Program-made: the position numbers and the translations under genes
The notes under the pieces: generated by a model
The model's database searches: none
The model's input: the letters and a program-made list of their open reading frames with translations, nothing else
Told to the model about the DNA's origin: nothing
From: Pseudomaricurvus sp033283175
Lineage (GTDB): Bacteria > Pseudomonadota > Gammaproteobacteria > Pseudomonadales > Cellvibrionaceae
Reading direction: 5' to 3'
NCBI GenBank assembly: GCA_033283175.1
Contig: JAWMQM010000004.1
Coordinates: 248,001 to 312,000 of the forward strand
Length of the DNA: 64,000 nucleotides
In this document: one piece after another, positions 33,889-41,856 of the stretch
How positions within the stretch are numbered: position 1 is the first letter of the stretch
Layout: the number at the start of each line of letters is the position of its first letter

Positions 33889-36070
33889 AGTAACTGTATG
33901 CATCACGCGACATTGCCTTACGTTCTACCGCATTCAACACAGCACCCTTAACCTCAACACCATTTTGCTTAAAACGACTAATGGTCCACTCAACCTCTCT
34001 GACACTATTCAGGCCATACCGAGTGATAATCATCGAAGTTCCGGCATGCCGCCCCACAATAGCGGCATCCGTGACCGCAAGAATTGGCGGGGTATCAATA
34101 ATGACCAAGTCGTAATTACCTTTTACATGATCAATAAAGCTTTCAAAGGATTGAGCCATCAATAGCTCTGATGGATTTGGTGGTGATGCACCACGGCTCA
34201 CAAAGTCCAGCCCCTCAACCACCGTATCCTGTATGACCGCCTCAACCCCATGCTTCCCGCTTAGCGCCTCGGATAAGCCCTTGTCATTATTGTTGGTTAA
34301 CCACTGGTGCAAGTGGCCACGACGCAAGTCAGCGTCTACTACAAGGATCCGCTTACCAGAAGTGGCAAAAATCGATGCAAAGTTAACGGACACAAATGAC
34401 TTACCCACACCCGGACTGGGGCCTGAGATCATAAGAACATTGTTCTTAGCGCCCATCATGGCAAAGTGAATGCTGGTGCGAAGTCCGCGCAATGCTTCAA
34501 TGGAGAGATCCGCAGGATTGGAAACGGCCAACAAAGATGGAGCACCACTCCTGGCCTTGCCTTTCGCCATGTTTACCTCAATTGACTGCTGGTCATTTGA
34601 CAGGGGAACGGTAGCGTAAACCGGTAAGCCGATGGCCTCCAATTGATCCGGCGTTTCGATCCCTCGATTGAACGCGGCACGAATAAGAATGCCAGCGACC
34701 GATAGCAAGCCTCCCAAAAGAAAGCTTATTACTACAATCAGCGACTTATTGGGAGCGACTGGCCGTGAGGCATTCACCACAGCCTCGTCTACTACTCGTA
34801 CATTGCCCACAGTTCCGGCGCGCACAATATCCAGCTCCTGAACATTGGCCAGCATTTGCAGGTAGATTTCGTTACCCACTTTTACATCGCGGGTGAGACG
34901 TACCACTTTTTGCTGAGTGATGGGCAACTTGGAAACCCTTCTGTCAAGCTCCTTGCGACGCTGCGCCAACTCAGCCATTTGGCGCTCCCATGCCTGGTAG
35001 GTGGGATGACTGGATTTGAACTTGCGATCGATCTCTGCCTTTTGCATCTGCAGTTCGGAGATACTTTTTTCCAGCTCTATGATCTGATCCAGCAGCGCCT
35101 GCCCTTCAGCCGTGACGTCTACCGATTCAGACTCTACCTGGTACTCATTCAGCTTTTGCTCTGCCTCTTCCAGGTCTTTGCGTACTGATGGCAGCCGAGA
35201 CCTGAGAAACTCCAACGATTGAGATGCCTCGGCGCTATTGCGCTCTACGTTCATGCGCACATAGGTTTGCGCCACGTGATTTAAGATTCTCTTAGCACGC
35301 TGCGGATCAGAATCCTGATACTTGAGCACGATAATTCCGGATTCCCGGCCTTTTTCACTGGCCGAGATACTGCCTTGCAGCGCAAGTATTTTCGGTAATG
35401 TGTGGTGTTTGATCACGGTAAAGCTACTTCCGGGGCGGGCGTGCAAACGCTTTACAAATAAAGTGTAAGCAGCAGCGGTAGCCCTCTCACCCACCTTCCC
35501 TTTCAACAGTTCTAAGCCGTCATTGTTAAGAAGCGTCCAGCCGCCTTCTGTGGCCAGAAGTTGGTATTCAGTACCGTAAGTCGATTCCGGAACTTCAAAT
35601 CTGGTGATCTCCAGCTCCTCTCCGCCCCAGGCGTAGTTACTATTCCACCATGGCACGGCCAGGCCGGTTTCGTCATAGCTGGCTCGGCGGGCAAGGAGTC
35701 CGCCAAGAAGTGGTACCCGGTTTGGGCTTACCTCAATATCCAGATGCAAGTCGGCAACGGTTTCGCCCATAACCGCCCGGGACTTAAGCAGCTCGATTTC
35801 GGTAACGGCTGCTGATGGTGTGCCGAACATCTCACCTATATCGGAGAGCCCTGGCATTGCGGCGCTCTTTTCTTCCACCTGCAGCATTGCGTCAGCCTGA
35901 TACTGTGGGGTTGCCAGCAATGCATAACAGACACCTAAAAATGTAAAAGCCACGGTACAGGCAATAATAATCCAGCGGCCATCCCACACCGTACCAACCA
36001 ACTGCATCAGATCAATTTCTTCGCTGTCTATCGAAGACCGCATTGGCGCTTTCTCATTCATACTGTTCAT
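33869..36070 (-). CDS. wzc: Wzc-like polysaccharide co-polymerase and tyrosine kinase
   Basis: 733 residues from the ATG at 36070, which overlaps the wzb stop as ATGA; a start six codons upstream is less likely. The order is an N-terminal Wzz domain with a transmembrane helix about residues 28-48, and a long periplasmic coiled coil (LRSRLPSVRKDLEEAEQKLN, SELQMQKAEIDRKF). A second transmembrane helix follows about 430-450, then a cytoplasmic BY-kinase domain with Walker A GPSPGVGKS, A' LVVDADLRRG and B LVIIDTPP. The tail YSYYGYQYK is a tyrosine cluster for autophosphorylation. It sets chain length and drives polymerisation with Wza. Confidence 0.94.
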   Translation of the reverse strand: MNSMNEKAPMRSSIDSEEIDLMQLVGTVWDGRWIIIACTVAFTFLGVCYALLATPQYQADAMLQVEEKSAAMPGLSDIGEMFGTPSAAVTEIELLKSRAVMGETVADLHLDIEVSPNRVPLLGGLLARRASYDETGLAVPWWNSNYAWGGEELEITRFEVPESTYGTEYQLLATEGGWTLLNNDGLELLKGKVGERATAAAYTLFVKRLHARPGSSFTVIKHHTLPKILALQGSISASEKGRESGIIVLKYQDSDPQRAKRILNHVAQTYVRMNVERNSAEASQSLEFLRSRLPSVRKDLEEAEQKLNEYQVESESVDVTAEGQALLDQIIELEKSISELQMQKAEIDRKFKSSHPTYQAWERQMAELAQRRKELDRRVSKLPITQQKVVRLTRDVKVGNEIYLQMLANVQELDIVRAGTVGNVRVVDEAVVNASRPVAPNKSLIVVISFLLGGLLSVAGILIRAAFNRGIETPDQLEAIGLPVYATVPLSNDQQSIEVNMAKGKARSGAPSLLAVSNPADLSIEALRGLRTSIHFAMMGAKNNVLMISGPSPGVGKSFVSVNFASIFATSGKRILVVDADLRRGHLHQWLTNNNDKGLSEALSGKHGVEAVIQDTVVEGLDFVSRGASPPNPSELLMAQSFESFIDHVKGNYDLVIIDTPPILAVTDAAIVGRHAGTSMIITRYGLNSVREVEWTISRFKQNGVEVKGAVLNAVERKAMSRDAYSYYGYQYK

Positions 36071-36504
36071 GCGAGGTGTTTGACCCATTCATTGAGGGAT
36101 TGATCGATCAATTGGTATACGTGCTCAAACGCTGGCTTCTGTTGCCTATAGGGGTCGGGTATTTCTTTCTCGTCCAGCCATTTGCCAAGCAGGAAGCACT
36201 TACCCCTGGCTTGCGGCGCAATTTCGCCGATCCGGCTGATGTGCTTTTTTTCCATGGTGAGTATCAAGTCTGCCTGCGCCAGCATTTCCGCAGTCAGCTG
36301 TCGTGCCAGATGGATTTCTGCTTCTATGCCGTTTTCCAACAATACCTCCCTGGCGGTTGGCTCAAGATCTTTATCGACCAGGGCACCCAGACCAGCCGAG
36401 TGCACGGTTTTACCCACATCACCCAGTTTGTGCTTTAGCAACACTTCGGCAGTGGGGCTTCGGCAGATATTGCCTACACAGACAAACAAAATATTCTCAA
36501 ACAC
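36067..36504 (-). CDS. wzb: low-molecular-weight protein-tyrosine phosphatase (Wzb)
   Basis: 145 residues. The phosphatase loop is CVGNICRSP (C-x5-R-S) at about residues 9-17, and the general acid is Asp in the DPYRQQ sequence near residue 115. It dephosphorylates the C-terminal tyrosines of Wzc and so cycles the kinase during polymer synthesis. It sits between wza and wzc, the usual order wza-wzb-wzc, with a 4-bp overlap to wzc. Confidence 0.94.
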   Translation of the reverse strand: MFENILFVCVGNICRSPTAEVLLKHKLGDVGKTVHSAGLGALVDKDLEPTAREVLLENGIEAEIHLARQLTAEMLAQADLILTMEKKHISRIGEIAPQARGKCFLLGKWLDEKEIPDPYRQQKPAFEHVYQLIDQSLNEWVKHLA

Positions 36505-36523
36505 GTTTCATACCCGACAGGCT

Positions 36524-37657
36524 TTAATCGCCACTAAAACTTTTTGATTCAATCTCGGCCGCCAGATTCAGACCGCTGATTGTTGGCAGAAGCTGCAAAA
36601 CCAGTCTGTTCCAGCGCGCCACAGGGGCAGCCGTCACGTAGACAATGTCCCGCGATTGCAGGGGAAACTTGTCAGCCAGTACCAATGCCAGCGCATTTTT
36701 CGCGTCCAGCTGAAAAACATCAGCCACCTGATCCGGATTGCTGGAGGCGCGTAACACGAAAACCCCCGAAGCATTGGCCTGCAACTCGTTAAGGCCGCCG
36801 GCACTGGTGAGTGCCTCAGCCAGCGTGATGCGGCTGCGCTGAATGGCGACTGGCTGCGCTTTAACAACCTCCCCCAGGACAAAGATTTTCTGGTCGTCGT
36901 TACGGCTGACATGTACCACGTCGCCATGCTGCAGCAACATATTCTGGGTCAGGTCGCCCTGCTGATAGAGGCGCTGCAGGGAGAACACTGTCTCGTTACC
37001 GCTGCGCGTTACCACTACGTTTTGCCAATCGGCCGATTCACCCATGCCCTGCGCCGCGTTTACGGCATCCAGCAGTGTTAAGGGGATATTGGTAATGGCC
37101 ACCGGGCCCGGCTTGTTGACCTCGCCGGTGACATAGACCTTTTTGGACATAAAGGCGGCAACGGTGACATCTACCTGGGGGTTGGGGATGTATTCGTCCA
37201 GGGCCTTGATCAGTTTGTCCCGAACTTCGGTCACGTTCAGGCCTTGCACCATGATCTTGCCCACATAGGGATAGAAGATGGTGCCATCGCTGTGGACCCA
37301 GTTACCGGATTCGGCCGGGGCGCGTTCCGGCCCCTGGGGGATGGTAAGCTCGGGGTGATCCCATACGGTGATGTTGAGGATATCGCCAATACCAATCTGG
37401 TAGTCGTAACCGGTGAGCGCATCAGCGACTGTAGCCGGTACGCCCTGGGGTGCCGGCTCCGGCTGGTTCATGCGTGCAATGAGGCCGGGGGAGATTCTCT
37501 GGATATTGACCTTGTCGGCCCAGTCTTCGTTGTCGTCTTCCCTGGTTTCGTTACCGGAGGAAAACCACTGACTGGAACCGGAACTGATGTTGGACCCTGG
37601 CGCCAGGGCGCAGCCCGTGGTCAGGGAGATCATCGTGATTAAAGCAAGAATTCTCAT
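36524..37657 (-). CDS. wza: polysaccharide export outer-membrane lipoprotein (Wza)
   Basis: 377 residues from the ATG at 37657 (MRILALITM), which gives a proper lipoprotein signal with the lipobox LTTGC; the frame is open eleven codons further upstream. The Poly_export domain (YQIGIGDILNITVWDHPELT) is followed by SLBB domains (VYVTGEVNKPGPVAIT and IFVLGEVVKAQPVAI). The C-terminal WNRLVLQLLPTISGLN should be the amphipathic helix of the outer-membrane barrel. It forms the octameric export channel with Wzc. Confidence 0.94.
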   Translation of the reverse strand: MRILALITMISLTTGCALAPGSNISSGSSQWFSSGNETREDDNEDWADKVNIQRISPGLIARMNQPEPAPQGVPATVADALTGYDYQIGIGDILNITVWDHPELTIPQGPERAPAESGNWVHSDGTIFYPYVGKIMVQGLNVTEVRDKLIKALDEYIPNPQVDVTVAAFMSKKVYVTGEVNKPGPVAITNIPLTLLDAVNAAQGMGESADWQNVVVTRSGNETVFSLQRLYQQGDLTQNMLLQHGDVVHVSRNDDQKIFVLGEVVKAQPVAIQRSRITLAEALTSAGGLNELQANASGVFVLRASSNPDQVADVFQLDAKNALALVLADKFPLQSRDIVYVTAAPVARWNRLVLQLLPTISGLNLAAEIESKSFSGD

Positions 37658-37747
37658 TGAGTCGTTGGAACCTATGTATGCGCCGGACATTTACCAGCAG
37701 TCTTTTGCCAGTGGATTTTTCACCAGCAGATGTTTACCAGCGGACGT

Positions 37748-39280
37748 TTACCAGCGTGCTTCCCACGCGAGGTAGCCACCGACACCGCCGATGCTCTCGC
37801 CTGCATAAATCAAATCTTCACTCTGGTAATCCAACCCAATGGTGAACTGCCAGGGATCAAACAAAAAACTGTAGCGTGCATCGGCCAACCACAGGTCGGT
37901 GCGCTGGCCGTAGCCGACGGTGCTGCCGCCAGGCAGCGCGCGATCAATGCCGTCGCGATTGAGCTCTACCCGTGACACCGACCAACTGAACTGGTGATCA
38001 TCGGCGGCGTACACATCGTGCGAGAAGGTCAGCATACGACTGTCGTTGTCGGTACTGGCGCCCAGCGATCGGTTGCGATAGCGATAGCCGCTGCTGTATA
38101 TGCCGTGCTCGTAGGCGTAGTTGGGCAGATCACTGCCGTTGCCTTTGTAGCCTTCTGCCGTGGTATCGCTGAACTCCAGCGAGAAGCGCTGGTGCACAAC
38201 CGGGCCAACCACAGAGGCGTCCACCCCCATCAGGTAGACATAGCGGCTTGGCGCACCGGTGGCTTCGTCTTCACCGATCCACTGGCCGTAGAAGCCCAAA
38301 CCGGTATCGCCCCAGAAGGTGCCGCTCAGGCGCCAGTCGAACCCGCCCAGTTGGTTACCCGGCTCGTTGCTTTGTTCGATGCCGTCATCACCGCGGTTGT
38401 CCCGGCCAAGCAGGAGGTCACCAAATGTACTCCAGTCCTGCGGGCGCCCTTCCCCACCCCACTGCGCGGTGCGGGTGAGACCGATTTCCAGCGCGGAGAA
38501 TGGCCGCAGGGTAACCCGGAATCCCCACAGTAAGGCTTCGCTGACAGCCCGGTCGGATTCCAGCTGGGACATAAAGGTTTCGAATGTCCAGGGGCCCAGC
38601 CAGCTCAGCAACGGTGTCTCGAAGGCTTTGGCCTGATTGCGCTGCAGACTCACGCCCGGTGTCGGCCGGGCGTTGGTGCCCAGGATCAGGCTGTTCTGCC
38701 AACCGGGGCCCCACCAGCGTTCTATCTCGCCAGCGGAGAAGACCCAGTTACCCAGCACCAGGCTCAGGTAGCTGCCATCCAGTTTGGCATCGGCGTCGCC
38801 GTTGACGTCATCGGTCCAGGAGGCTTTCAGCCGCCCAGCCAAACGGTCACCCACCCAGTCTGCGGAGAGGCTGGTCTCGGCCTTGTCGCGCTGGCTATCG
38901 GCGAAGTCTGTAAACAGGTGTGGGTCCTGCCTGACATCGGTACGCCAGCTAAAGCGCACATCGCTGCCGGTATCGCGTCGCAAGGCAAAGCGTACGTAGC
39001 GCAATGACACACGCTGGCCATCTGTCAGGTCGCCAGCATTCACGTCTTCAAGATTTTGTTTGATGCCACTCCACATCAGGGGCCAGGTGTTGACGGGCAC
39101 TTTGATGATGCCCGCATCGGCCAGCGACTGGATGTGGTGACGCAGCACTTCGTCGCCGGGGTTTACCCATGGACCTGCTGCGGCAATCGGTGTGATTAGT
39201 GAACAACAGAGCAGACAAAGCGTTCGCCAATAAAACACAGCACCCCGCTTGAGGGCTAAATCACAATTGAGATACTTCAC
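37748..39280 (-). CDS. wzi: capsule assembly outer-membrane protein (Wzi family)
   Basis: 510 residues from a GTG at 39280. An N-terminal signal peptide ends near ITPIAAAGPWV, followed by NPGDEVLRHHIQSLADAGII and then a long beta-barrel with many aromatic-alternating strands, ending LAWEARW. Wzi anchors capsular polymer to the cell surface. It is the first gene of the leftward locus, so polymer retention at the surface is likely even though much of the gene set is of the colanic-acid type. The match is to the family and not to one orthologue. Confidence 0.88.
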   Translation of the reverse strand: MKYLNCDLALKRGAVFYWRTLCLLCCSLITPIAAAGPWVNPGDEVLRHHIQSLADAGIIKVPVNTWPLMWSGIKQNLEDVNAGDLTDGQRVSLRYVRFALRRDTGSDVRFSWRTDVRQDPHLFTDFADSQRDKAETSLSADWVGDRLAGRLKASWTDDVNGDADAKLDGSYLSLVLGNWVFSAGEIERWWGPGWQNSLILGTNARPTPGVSLQRNQAKAFETPLLSWLGPWTFETFMSQLESDRAVSEALLWGFRVTLRPFSALEIGLTRTAQWGGEGRPQDWSTFGDLLLGRDNRGDDGIEQSNEPGNQLGGFDWRLSGTFWGDTGLGFYGQWIGEDEATGAPSRYVYLMGVDASVVGPVVHQRFSLEFSDTTAEGYKGNGSDLPNYAYEHGIYSSGYRYRNRSLGASTDNDSRMLTFSHDVYAADDHQFSWSVSRVELNRDGIDRALPGGSTVGYGQRTDLWLADARYSFLFDPWQFTIGLDYQSEDLIYAGESIGGVGGYLAWEARW

Positions 39281-39327
39281 TGTAACGCTTGGTCCTTGGT
39301 CCTGATGCCCCCAATGGCAAGCGAGCT

Positions 39328-39373
39328 ATTTTGACGTCACATAACCGCATGTGCAAGCCGTGATTCTTATCAC
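39328..39373 (-). promoter_or_regulatory. predicted promoter and dyad upstream of wzi
   Basis: On the minus strand, -35 TTGCAC (39351-39356) and -10 CAAAAT (39328-39333) are 17 bp apart. A perfect dyad GTGAT, four bases, ATCAC (39360-39373) lies 3 bp upstream of the -35 box, as an operator would. No regulator can be named. Confidence 0.4.
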
Positions 39374-39970
39374 AAAACGAGGGGAAATCTGGAATATCTA
39401 TAACCGGATAAAGTTTGTTTTTTGATACGGCGCACATGCGCTCGGAATAACAAACCGCTTAAAGAATTTTGGGTTACTTTGTCTGAGGAGGCACACCGCT
39501 CTGCGATGCTGGTAGCACGCCGTATTTGTGATTTGCAGGAAGTGGAACCCGAAGAGTCACACACCTTGACTCCGATAGGAACGAACCAATCTGCCGGAGC
39601 CTCGGGAAAGAAAACCACAGACACGGAGTCATTCGCGCAAAGAATGAATTCTGATTTTAAAACCATTGTTTGAAGGAATACCGGGAGTTGGGTGTTTGAC
39701 GGGAGGGCGCGGAGTTTCGGGCCAGATGGAATTGGTGCGGGTAGTAATGACTAGTCACCAAGGTACGGAGCACTTGCTGAATAGTTTTTACTCAAACATA
39801 GATTAAATATTGTGCAGGGCGATATTGTCTGATTTCTACTATTGGACGATTTCAGGGGCTATTTGGTTATAACGCGTGCGGAAGTTTTTCTCCCGTTCAT
39901 TCGCGGGCAAGGTGAATTGAGACTTGCGGCAAGAGAAATCGTTTACGAGTGGGCGCGATTTGAGGCCCTG

Positions 39971-39997
39971 TGGATTCCCGCCTGCGCGGGAATGACG
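39971..39997. repeat. 27-bp palindromic repeat (GGGAATGACG type), intergenic copy
   Basis: TGGATTCCCGCC, TGC, GCGGGAATGACG. The core ATTCCCGC pairs with GCGGGAAT. The same 27 bases occur inside rmlB at 45816-45842. This is a repeat family known from many proteobacteria. Confidence 0.85.
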
Positions 39998-40209
39998 GGG
40001 GCGTGGGGCGCTGCGCTATAGGACGCGTTGCTGCAGGGGCCTCACCTCCGTAGGAGCCCGCTCCCGCGGGCGATCTTTTGATCTGCATTTAGCCGTAAAT
40101 CCTGGCACTTCAGATTCGACCTATCGGGCATTACAAAACGTCAGCATGTAAACCATCTCCGGGAAAGGATCGCCCGCGGGAGCGAGCTCCTACGGGACAG
40201 TGCCACGAT

Positions 40210-40280
40210 GTGGGAGCGCAGTGGCCCAGACCATCCTCTCTTCCTGCGGTGCAGGAATTCACCTTATCCTCTGCGCGATG
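40210..40280 (+). repeat. nested 71-bp REP, copy 10
   Basis: It begins GTGG instead of GTAG and ends GATG instead of GATC. Outer stem GCGCAG/CTGCGC, inner hairpin TTCCTGC/GCAGGAA, a compensated variant. Confidence 0.8.
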
Positions 40281-40336
40281 GGCACTATTTAAAAGATCGC
40301 CCGGGGGACCGGGCTCCTACGGGGCAGCACCACGAT

Positions 40337-40407
40337 GTAGGAGCGCAGTGGCCCAGACCATCCTCTCTTCCTGCGGTGCAGAAATTCACCTTATCCTCTG
40401 CGCGATG
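40337..40407 (+). repeat. nested 71-bp REP, copy 11
   Basis: It lies in a direct repeat with copy 10 (period 127 bp). Outer stem GCGCAG/CTGCGC. The inner hairpin CCTGC/GCAG has one further base change. 15-mers follow at 40448-40503. Confidence 0.8.
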
Positions 40408-40512
40408 GGTGCCTCTTAAAAGATCGCCCGGGGGACCGGGCTCCTACCACCTGTAGCAACGCGTCCTGTAGCGAAGCGTCCTCAGCCCTGTAGCGCCAGC
40501 GTCCTGATTTTC

Positions 40513-41508
40513 CTAGTACCCACCTTTAAACCATTCCACAAACCTCTTCATCCCCTCCTGAATACTGGTGCTGGGCTTGAAGCCTGTGGCTTGTTGCAGG
40601 CTATCGATGTCGGCGTAGGTTCTGGGCACATCGCCTGGCTGCATGGGGAGGTAGATTTTATCGGCCTCTTTGCCGCAGGCGGCTTCGATGGCTTCGATAA
40701 ATTCGGTGAGCTGGATGGGTTGGTTGTTGCCGATGTTGTAGACACGGTAAGGCGCGCTGCTCATGGCGGGGTCGGTGCCGTGCCAGTCGGGATCGGCTTT
40801 AGGGATAACATCCTGGATGCGGATGACACCTTCAACGATATCGTCGACGTAGGTGAAGTCGCGCTGCATCTGGCCATTGTTAAAGACTTTGATGGGCTCA
40901 CCCTTGAGGATGGCGTCAGTAAACAGCCACGGTGCCATGTCGGGGCGGCCCGCCGGGCCGTAGACGGTGAAGAAGCGCAGGCCGGTGGTGGGGATGTCGT
41001 AGAGGTGCGAATAGGCGTGCGACATCAGCTCGTTGGATTTTTTGGTGGCGGCGTAGAGGGAGACCGGGTGATCGACGCCGTCGCTTGTGGAGAACGGGAT
41101 CTTGGGGTTCATGCCGTAGACGGAGCTGGATGAGGCGTAGACCAGGTGCTCGACCTTGTGGTGGCGGCAGCCTTCGAGAATGGTCATATGGCCCGTCAGG
41201 TTGGAGTCGGCGTAGGCCATGGGGTTTTGTAGGGAGTAGCGCACGCCCGCTTGTGCTGCCAGATGGATAACCCGCTGGAATTGTTCTTTGGCAAACAGTT
41301 CGGCCATGCCTTCGCGGTCGGCGAGGTCGAGTTTGATAAAGCGGAAGTTGTCGTAGGGGGCGAGCTGGGCGAGACGATAGTCCTTGAGGCGTACGTCGTA
41401 GTAGTCGTTGAGGTTATCGATACCCACGACGTCGTGCCCCTGCTCCAGCAGGCGTTTGGCGGTGTACATGCCTATGAAGCCTGCGGCTCCTGTTACGAGA
41501 TATTTCAC
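40513..41508 (-). CDS. UDP-glucuronate 4-epimerase-like SDR
   Basis: 331 residues of the extended SDR family. The NAD motif is GAAGFIG near the N-terminus, SSSSVYG carries the catalytic Ser, and the YxxxK is YAATK. IDNLNDYYDVRLKDYRL, AQAGVRYSL, FFTVYGPAGRPDMA and RDFTYVDDIVEG are characteristic of UDP-glucuronate 4-epimerases. It would interconvert UDP-glucuronate and UDP-galacturonate. It lies two genes downstream of galU, with ugd between, so a route from glucose-1-phosphate to UDP-galacturonate is complete on this strand. REPs separate it from ugd. Confidence 0.88.
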   Translation of the reverse strand: MKYLVTGAAGFIGMYTAKRLLEQGHDVVGIDNLNDYYDVRLKDYRLAQLAPYDNFRFIKLDLADREGMAELFAKEQFQRVIHLAAQAGVRYSLQNPMAYADSNLTGHMTILEGCRHHKVEHLVYASSSSVYGMNPKIPFSTSDGVDHPVSLYAATKKSNELMSHAYSHLYDIPTTGLRFFTVYGPAGRPDMAPWLFTDAILKGEPIKVFNNGQMQRDFTYVDDIVEGVIRIQDVIPKADPDWHGTDPAMSSAPYRVYNIGNNQPIQLTEFIEAIEAACGKEADKIYLPMQPGDVPRTYADIDSLQQATGFKPSTSIQEGMKRFVEWFKGGY

Positions 41509-41519
41509 GATAAATCCTA

Positions 41520-41850
41520 TTTAAGAGCAGGACGCTTTGCTACAGGACCAGCACCGTAGGTGCGCGGTGGCCCAGACCATCTCATCTTCCGGTTGCACCG
41601 GAATTCACCTTATCCCCCGCGCGATCTTTGTATCCTGTGATAACGGATATTGTCACTCCTTCGCAAGATCTTTTCGTGCATGGAGTCCGGCATGGTGCCG
41701 GGGCATGTCTGGGCGAAAAGATCGCGCGGGGGACCGCGCTCCTACAAAAGCGAAGGCAGCTGCGCTGCCTTCATCTGGGGTTTTAATGTTTTCCTGTAGC
41801 GCAGCGTCCTGTAGCGAAGCGTCCTCGCCCCTGGAAGCGCAGCGTCCTGA
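41520..41850. repeat. REPs and 15-mers between ugd and the epimerase gene
   Basis: A 15-mer at 41528, a nested REP, a reverse simple REP near 41719-41744 (GCGCGG stem), and three 15-mers at about 41796-41848. No gene is seen. Confidence 0.75.
41556..41626 (+). repeat. nested 71-bp REP, copy 12
   Basis: Outer stem GCGCGG/CCGCGC, inner hairpin TTCCGGT/ACCGGAA, ending GATC. Confidence 0.85.
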
Positions 41851-41856
41851 ATTCCC

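Larger units (their letters stand above)
39374..40512. other. non-coding region between wzi and the epimerase gene
   Basis: About 1.1 kb. From 39374 to 39960 there is A/T-rich sequence with two overlapping short open frames on opposite strands (39422-39673 plus, 39370-39666 minus) that resemble nothing I know. From 39971 onward come a 27-bp palindromic repeat, then REPs, two nested REPs and 15-mers up to the epimerase stop codon. This is where the REP-free polysaccharide locus ends. Confidence 0.6.

Noticed and set aside
39422..39673. Short gene upstream of wzi
   Set aside because: It overlaps an equally long frame on the other strand, has no recognised motif and no good ribosome-binding site. 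It is described only as part of the gap.
39281..39720. RfaH ops/JUMPstart element upstream of the polysaccharide operon
   Set aside because: I looked for GGCGGTAGC-type sequences on the coding strand of the leader and did not see one.
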